Assembly: GCF_029109325.1 (NCBI RefSeq)
Contig: NZ_JAQKQJ010000012.1
Span: forward strand, 62,001 to 126,000
From: Nodosilinea sp. PGN35
GTDB lineage: Bacteria > Cyanobacteriota > Cyanobacteriia > Phormidesmidales > Phormidesmidaceae
Reading direction: 5' to 3'
Length of the DNA: 64,000 nucleotides
Part shown: positions 60,087-64,000 of the stretch, piece after piece
Position numbering within the stretch: position 1 is the stretch's first letter
How the letters are laid out: the number at the start of each line of letters is the position of its first letter
Program-made: the position numbers and the translations under genes
Notes under the pieces: model-generated
Told to the model about the DNA's origin: nothing
What the model saw: only the letters and a program-made list of their open reading frames with translations
The model's database searches: none

Positions 60087-60345
60087 GCTTAACACCGAAT
60101 TATTCCTCCACTGACAACCTCAAGGTAACTTAACCTTGAACACTGACAGACAAGCTTAAAGAACCGTCCCCACCGAGAGCTTGCGGCATAACAACTTATG
60201 ACGCCGACAGTTTCCGTATAACTGCCTTAGAGAGGGCAGTTATACCGACAGTTTCCGTATAATTCACTTTCTGAAAGCAGTTATACGGATAATTGCCGCA
60301 TATTATCCCTGCTAGGGGTAGTTACCCAGAAATTTTCCGTATAAC
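60087..60345. repeat. Repeat-rich attI-like region
   Basis: Between the cassette start and the intI remnant lie a GTTAAGC core (60087-60093, minus) and five copies of CCGTATAAC in alternating orientation (60214, 60239 inverted, 60255, 60280 inverted, 60337). Two copies belong to a direct repeat of CCGACAGTTTCCGTATAA (60204-60221 and 60245-60262). Pairs form perfect hairpins, for example around 60216-60245. Integron attI sites hold integrase-binding repeats and the cassette promoter in this position. It makes up most of the 346 gene-free bases here. Confidence 0.55.
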
Positions 60346-60413
60346 TTCACAAAGTTAGAGGTGCGTAAGCATGTACTATTGATTGCAATACTGTTCTCCG
60401 TACAAACGTTGCC

Positions 60414-60770
60414 GTGGCATCTACTCCCAAGCTTTTTGACCAAGTTCGCCAGGTGTTTCGGGTCAGGCACTACTCTTGTGAAATCGAGAAAAGTTATATC
60501 CACTGGCTCAAACGCTATGAAGCGTTTGAGCAGCTGATTGAGCCTTTAAGTCACCATATTTAAGGCCATTTGGCAACTGCACCAGCAAGATTTAGCCCAA
60601 GGCTATCCATACCTTTTGCCACAGCTTTGCCACGCATTTACTCGAAGACGGCTACGACATTCGCACCGTACAAGAGCTGTTGGGCCACAAAGATGTCAAG
60701 ACCACCACGATGTTACACCAATGTTCTGAATCGAGGCGGCCTAAGGGTGAGAAGCCCGTTGGATAGTTGA
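60414..60770 (+). pseudogene. intI: Integron integrase (IntI) remnant
   Basis: A broken tyrosine recombinase of the integron type. Bases 60414-60563 encode TPKLFDQVRQVFRVRHYSCE and EIEKSYIHWLKRYE, the IntI N-terminal DNA-binding part, then diverge and stop. About 60564-60620 gives [19 protein letters not shown], from the central domain. After a deletion that removes the HxLRH box, 60620-60710 gives [20 protein letters not shown] and [11 protein letters not shown]; a frameshift then moves the reading to [18 protein letters not shown] (to 60770), which includes the catalytic Tyr. Central deletion plus frameshifts mean no active enzyme. It is oriented away from the cassettes, as in a normal integron. 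Confidence 0.82.
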
Positions 60771-60923
60771 GCCTACCCTTTAGCAACTATCATTAATACG
60801 GTTGACGGGGAGCTTTTGTACCAGTAGTGTTTTACGTTAAGCCGTTCAGCAGAGCGGTTACCACACAGAACTCGAAAACTTTAGCGCTGCCGGAAGGTGT
60901 TACCAGCACCAACCGACAGTTGC

Positions 60924-62699
60924 CTAAGCGAAGGGGTTTCCCCCTCCGCTCGGCTTCAAAACCGTGCGTGAGACTTTCACCTCACACGGCTCCTCAGCAG
61001 GTGAGTCGTTGTCATTCGTACGGAACGAGCGGAGACGAACTGCCCCATGTGCCTGGTCGTGGCAGTGACGGTGCAGAACTTGGAGATTATCCAGACGGTC
61101 GTCTTGATGACACCCGTTACTGTGGTGTACCTCAAGCAAACTACTCCAAGTAAAGACAAGTCCGCACTGTGCACAGCAGCCGAGTTGTCGTTTCAACAAC
61201 AGCGCGAGTTTCGACGAGAGCCCTGGATAGCGTCCCCATCGAGCGGCCCAGTAGAGCCAATCGCCATCGTAGGGCGATTTAATGCCCCTGACTTTGATGT
61301 GTCGTTGACAACGAACCTTTTGATGCTGGGCCAGTGCCAGACCATCTCGAGTACAGAAGACCCACCCTAACCCCCGGTCAACGCCCCAGTAGTGGGCGAC
61401 CTGACGGTGGCTACTGCCGTCGTGCTTCTGCCGCTGAGTCCATCGCATCAGTAATCGGTACAGATAGTCATCCAGGCTGGAGAAACAGTCTCGACTGCAC
61501 ACGGTGCGGTAAAACCGCCTCCAACCCCGAATCGAGGTGTTCAGGCGTCTAATCAGTAGGCGCTGAGTATCGCCTCGATGGGCTCTAACGATCTGTCGTA
61601 ACTGCTGTCGATGTCGGCGGCAGGCCTCTGGGGAGGGTTGAATGATGGTCTTAAACCCTCCCCTCCAGCGCTGCGGGCTTCCCGAGAATTGTCGAATCCG
61701 AAATCCCAGGAAGTCGAAGCCGGTTGGCACTGAGCTAGCCCCCAGGGTATGGACGATTTGGGTTTTTCTTGGATGAAGTTCCAGGCCAAGCGGCTTGAGC
61801 CAGTGTTCAAGGGCCGTTCGGGCCGCTTGGAGGGTGGCTAAATCCGGGTGAAGCACCACAAAATCATCGGCATACCGGATCACCCGTAGGGGGACGGCCC
61901 GCCGTCGTACTCCGTTGAGAAGATACGAGCGGGGCTGTACGAGCGTTTGCAGGTCATGCTCCATCCCGTGTAAGGCAATGTTGGCCAGTAAGGGAGAGAG
62001 CACACCCCCTTGAGGGGTGCCTTGGGTTCTAGGAAACCAGTTACCTTGGTCCCAAACCCCCGCTTTGAGCCATCCCTCAATGGGACGTCTCATCCAAGCA
62101 GGGGCGTTTAGCTTCTGAATTAGGGCAGAGTGGTTGATGCGCTCAAAGCATTGGGCGATGTCGGCATCGAGGACGTACTTGGGCTGTTTCGCAATCACTT
62201 TGAAGAGCGCATCAATCGCGTCATGGACGCTGCGTCCTGGCCTGAAACCATAGCTGTTCGGCTCAAAATAAGCTTCCCATTCGGGTTCTAGCGCTAGTTT
62301 GACCAGCGCTTGGCCAGCCCGGTCGCCCATCACGGGGATGCCCAAGGGGCGTTGCTCTGTGCCATTGCGTTTGTCAATCCAAATCCGTCGTACCGCTTGG
62401 GCGGTAGCCGTCAGGCTGAGCCTGTTGGCTAACGCCCATCGCTGGGGGCCGGTGAGTTTGGCCACCCCATCAATGCCCGCCGTCCGCTTACCCTGGTTGT
62501 CTTGACTCACTCGCCGGACCGCCAGGAGGCGACCGTACCAGGAGCGGCTCAACAGTCTCTGTAATCGATGGACGAGTCTTACGTCTTTCCGGCTCGCCGC
62601 TTGGTAAATCCGCCTTTGAAGCTTGAACACGCGAATCTCGACCTGTCGCCAGTTCACCGTGTTCCATTCATACCTAGACCGCTCTAGGGTCTGGCTCAT
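60924..62699 (-). CDS. ltrA: Group II intron reverse transcriptase/maturase with HNH endonuclease
   Basis: Multifunctional intron-encoded protein of 591 residues. The reverse transcriptase core has SYGFRPGRSVHDAIDAL, GTPQGGVLSPLLANIALHG and the catalytic YADDFVVLH. The maturase X domain follows (RLNTSIRGWRRFYRTVCS). The C-terminal HNH endonuclease shows CAQCGLVF, LLEVHH, LDNLQVLHRHCHDQAH. All key residues are present, so it looks active. The frame continues past the HNH domain, reading through intron domain V and ending TAG within domain VI, so the last ~25 residues (EEPCEVKVSRTVLKP) are coded by catalytic RNA. Start ATG at 62699. Confidence 0.93.
   Translation of the reverse strand: MSQTLERSRYEWNTVNWRQVEIRVFKLQRRIYQAASRKDVRLVHRLQRLLSRSWYGRLLAVRRVSQDNQGKRTAGIDGVAKLTGPQRWALANRLSLTATAQAVRRIWIDKRNGTEQRPLGIPVMGDRAGQALVKLALEPEWEAYFEPNSYGFRPGRSVHDAIDALFKVIAKQPKYVLDADIAQCFERINHSALIQKLNAPAWMRRPIEGWLKAGVWDQGNWFPRTQGTPQGGVLSPLLANIALHGMEHDLQTLVQPRSYLLNGVRRRAVPLRVIRYADDFVVLHPDLATLQAARTALEHWLKPLGLELHPRKTQIVHTLGASSVPTGFDFLGFRIRQFSGSPQRWRGGFKTIIQPSPEACRRHRQQLRQIVRAHRGDTQRLLIRRLNTSIRGWRRFYRTVCSRDCFSSLDDYLYRLLMRWTQRQKHDGSSHRQVAHYWGVDRGLGWVFCTRDGLALAQHQKVRCQRHIKVRGIKSPYDGDWLYWAARWGRYPGLSSKLALLLKRQLGCCAQCGLVFTWSSLLEVHHSNGCHQDDRLDNLQVLHRHCHDQAHGAVRLRSFRTNDNDSPAEEPCEVKVSRTVLKPSGGGNPFA
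60959..60992 (-). ncRNA. Group II intron domain V
   Basis: The minus strand reads GAGCCGTGTGAGGTGAAAG then TCTCACGCACGGTTT, the 34-nt domain V hairpin with AGC triad, GAAA tetraloop and dinucleotide bulge. It is the catalytic core of the intron. Confidence 0.92.
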
Positions 62700-63401
62700 G
62701 ACTTCTTCACTCGACTCAGTAGCTTTACCCTCTCACTTGCCGGATGTCCGTCAGCGTATCCTGGACATTACCCCAGGCCTTGGCTTCTGACATCATCCTT
62801 CCCCTACCCGCCATCCGGGTTGGCCCCTACTCCGAGCTATCGACCGCTCTCGAAGAGATGGGTAGGGGTTACTTCGTTCCCAAGGATGGTTTGGCGAGGT
62901 CGGTAGGACGGGACTCTGAGCCGGGTTTATCGGGGGTGATTCTGGATCACGTTAGCAGATGTCCAGCCCTTCTATCCGGTGCCTTTTGGCTCTAGCCTCT
63001 CAGCCGTTTTGGCTAGTATTGCGTGACGACCCTTCAATCCCTTTCTGTTCGTATCCTTAGACCTCTGTGCTGGCAGAATTACCACCTTACGGCTAGCAGC
63101 TACCTGCGTTTAAGCCCGCTTTTCGGATTGAGAACCAGTCGCTACCGAAGGGCTTATGCTGTCACTTCACCACCTGAAGGGAGGGAATTGCACCCTCACC
63201 GTCCTTGAGTTGCCAGGCCTACCGAGGCAAGCCTACCTCTCATCCCTGGATGCTAGATCCATTTCGAGAGAACGAATCGCACGCTAACCCCGCAAATCTA
63301 CCAGTCAGATTGCGAGGCTAAGGTCGATCGTACCCTAGCTCTCCCAGTTTGCACCTCAGCTGCGGATGCTAGGGTTTTCGCGTTCTGTCTTCCTCGCCCT
63401 T

Positions 63402-63524
63402 CCCCTCCTCGGAGGGGTGCCCGCAGGGCGGGGTGGGTCAGTCTCAGCAATCAGCCTATTGCTTACCGCGAGTAAGTCGGTAGTTTGCCTGGGTTGAACC
63501 CACCCCTACCCCTCCCAGGAGGGG
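63402..63524. repeat. Inverted-repeat element with CCCCTCC/GGAGGGG ends
   Basis: The left end (CCCCTCCTCGGAGGGG at 63402-63417, then GGGGTGGGTCA) and the right end (63496-63524, CCACCCCTACCCCTCC then AGGAGGGG) are inverted copies about 60 bases apart. Each end contains its own small hairpin. It looks like a non-coding miniature or palindromic repeat. With the intron 5' part, it explains the long gene-free stretch 62700-63575. Confidence 0.6.
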
Positions 63525-63575
63525 ATTTGCGGTCTAGGGCTTGCTCACTGCAAACACAAAAGGAAAACAGAACCG

Positions 63576-63854
63576 ATGTTTGAATATCTCGAACCCGATA
63601 GTCGCGGCGCGTCTAACCCGCCGCCGTCTTCGCACAGCAACCCCCAAACTCATCCTGAGAAAGTGCGTCACCTGCTCTACGGCAGCCTGGCCGCCATCGA
63701 TCGCACCATCAAAATCCTCCATGCCTACGGCTACGCCGACCCCAACGATTGGAGCGACCCCATCCCCGTGCCGCCGGGCGGAGGCGTAAGTGCAGCCTCC
63801 CCAGCTATGCCGTGGATGGTGATTTTGACTAAAACCCTACTTATAGAGGAGTAG
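63576..63854 (+). CDS. Small conserved cyanobacterial protein
   Basis: A 92-residue protein of a type I associate with cyanobacteria but cannot name. The conserved part is KVRHLLYGSLAAIDRTIKIL (residues about 30-49) and HAYGYADPNDWSDPIPVPPG (50-69), followed by MPWMVILTKTLLIEE. The N-terminus (FEYLEPDSRGASNPPPSS) is Pro/Ser-rich. No signal peptide, membrane helix or catalytic motif is visible. The start ATG at 63576 has AGGAAAAC upstream. Function unknown. Confidence 0.7.
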   Translation: MFEYLEPDSRGASNPPPSSHSNPQTHPEKVRHLLYGSLAAIDRTIKILHAYGYADPNDWSDPIPVPPGGGVSAASPAMPWMVILTKTLLIEE

Positions 63855-63867
63855 CTCTACCGCTCAA

Positions 63868-63929
63868 AGAGGCCGGGGCCGCGCTAGCTTTTGTCCGAAC
63901 TGAGCTATGGGCCAGGGTGCCCGGCCTCT
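63868..63929. terminator. Weak inverted repeat after the small protein gene
   Basis: AGAGGCCGGG (63868-63877) can pair with CCCGGCCTCT (63920-63929) across a 42-base loop. No T run. Could serve both the small gene and a converging gene from the right. Confidence 0.4.
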
Positions 63930-64000
63930 AAACCCCATGATTGGGCAAAGCGGCCCAGCAGTTTGGCGTTTGCGCAGCGTTGCCAAGCAAATCGCGCAGC
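63905..64000 (-). CDS. Possible C-terminal end of a gene entering from the right edge
   Basis: An open frame on the minus strand covers the last 96 bases and ends in TAG at 63907-63905, reading CANAKLLGRFAQSWGLEAGH near its end. Composition is protein-like and contains no stop back to the edge, but 31 residues are too few to identify a family. Confidence 0.3.
   Translation of the reverse strand, partial: AARFAWQRCANAKLLGRFAQSWGLEAGHPGP

Larger units (their letters stand above)
60919..63282 (-). mobile_element. Complete group II intron
   Basis: The intron reads on the minus strand from GTGCGATTCG (63282) to the GGCAAC end (60919), about 2.36 kb. The 5' ~580 bases upstream of the maturase form the domain I-III region (for example the GGACGGTGAGGGTGCAATTC segment). 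The maturase/endonuclease gene occupies domain IV, and catalytic domain V is at 60959-60992. Domain VI follows with a bulged A seven bases from the 3' end. Flanking exon bases are GGGGTTAGC on the 5' side and TGTCGGTTGG on the 3' side. All parts needed for splicing and mobility appear present. It lies just past the broken intI. Confidence 0.85.

Noticed and set aside
60570..60770. Independent 66-codon gene
   Set aside because: Its C-terminus YTNVLNRGG is the frameshifted end of the integrase remnant, so it is part of the intI pseudogene rather than a gene.

Overview
The window is a chromosomal stretch of a cyanobacterium. The evidence is dense GCGATCGC (HIP1) sites, a ferredoxin-type nirA/narB nitrate assimilation block with an NtcA promoter and an NtcB-type regulator, and several families seen mainly in cyanobacteria (DUF4278, DUF2808, DUF1350, the photosystem II S4-domain protein). 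High GC, many short G/C-rich palindromic repeats and a large cell-surface polysaccharide locus fit a filamentous Leptolyngbya/Nodosilinea-like lineage. That placement is an inference; no rRNA gene is present.

Layout. (1) 1-12.98 kb: a partial GDPD-type phosphodiesterase, a seven-PAS diguanylate cyclase, DUF4278, 2H phosphoesterase and DUF2808 proteins, a GAF-PP2C phosphatase, cobK flanked by low-complexity tracts, a murT-gatD pair and a signal peptidase I with an extra membrane domain. (2) 13.6-18.7 kb: a sugar-nucleotide operon (rfbF, LhgO-like oxidase, epimerase, rfbC-like epimerase) with a terminator, followed by a COG4091-type oxidoreductase. (3) 18.9-26.1 kb: S4 protein, LuxR-type regulator, a 54-aa membrane protein, hypothetical, DUF1350, TraX and MarC proteins, and an SLH-like protein with poly-Asp and poly-Thr tracts. 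(4) 26.76-28.78 kb: an AT-richer two-gene unit, a PD-(D/E)xK nuclease fused to a ParA ATPase overlapping a ParB-like/Rho-N protein. (5) 28.8-37.3 kb: a TrpD-like gene, ntcB and a CpcE-like HEAT protein divergent from nirA, then narB and a PsiE-family gene; no nitrate transporter is present. (6) 37.5-55.8 kb: an ABC-exporter (Wzm/Wzt) polysaccharide locus with six glycosyltransferase-like proteins, several methyltransferases, a radical SAM/SPASM protein, an acyltransferase, asnB and an epimerase. (7) 55.8-58.8 kb: a Zn/Mn-type permease, a DUF1232 protein and leuA. (8) 58.9-63.3 kb: a relic integron (YCII cassette, attC site, methyltransferase cassette, repeat-rich attI-like region, broken intI) followed by a complete group II intron. 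(9) 63.4-64 kb: an inverted-repeat element and a small conserved protein.

The two most interesting items are the nuclease-ParA/ParB-like pair and the integron relic. In the relic, the methyltransferase stop codon lies inside the attC core and intI is divergent from the cassettes, as in classical integrons.
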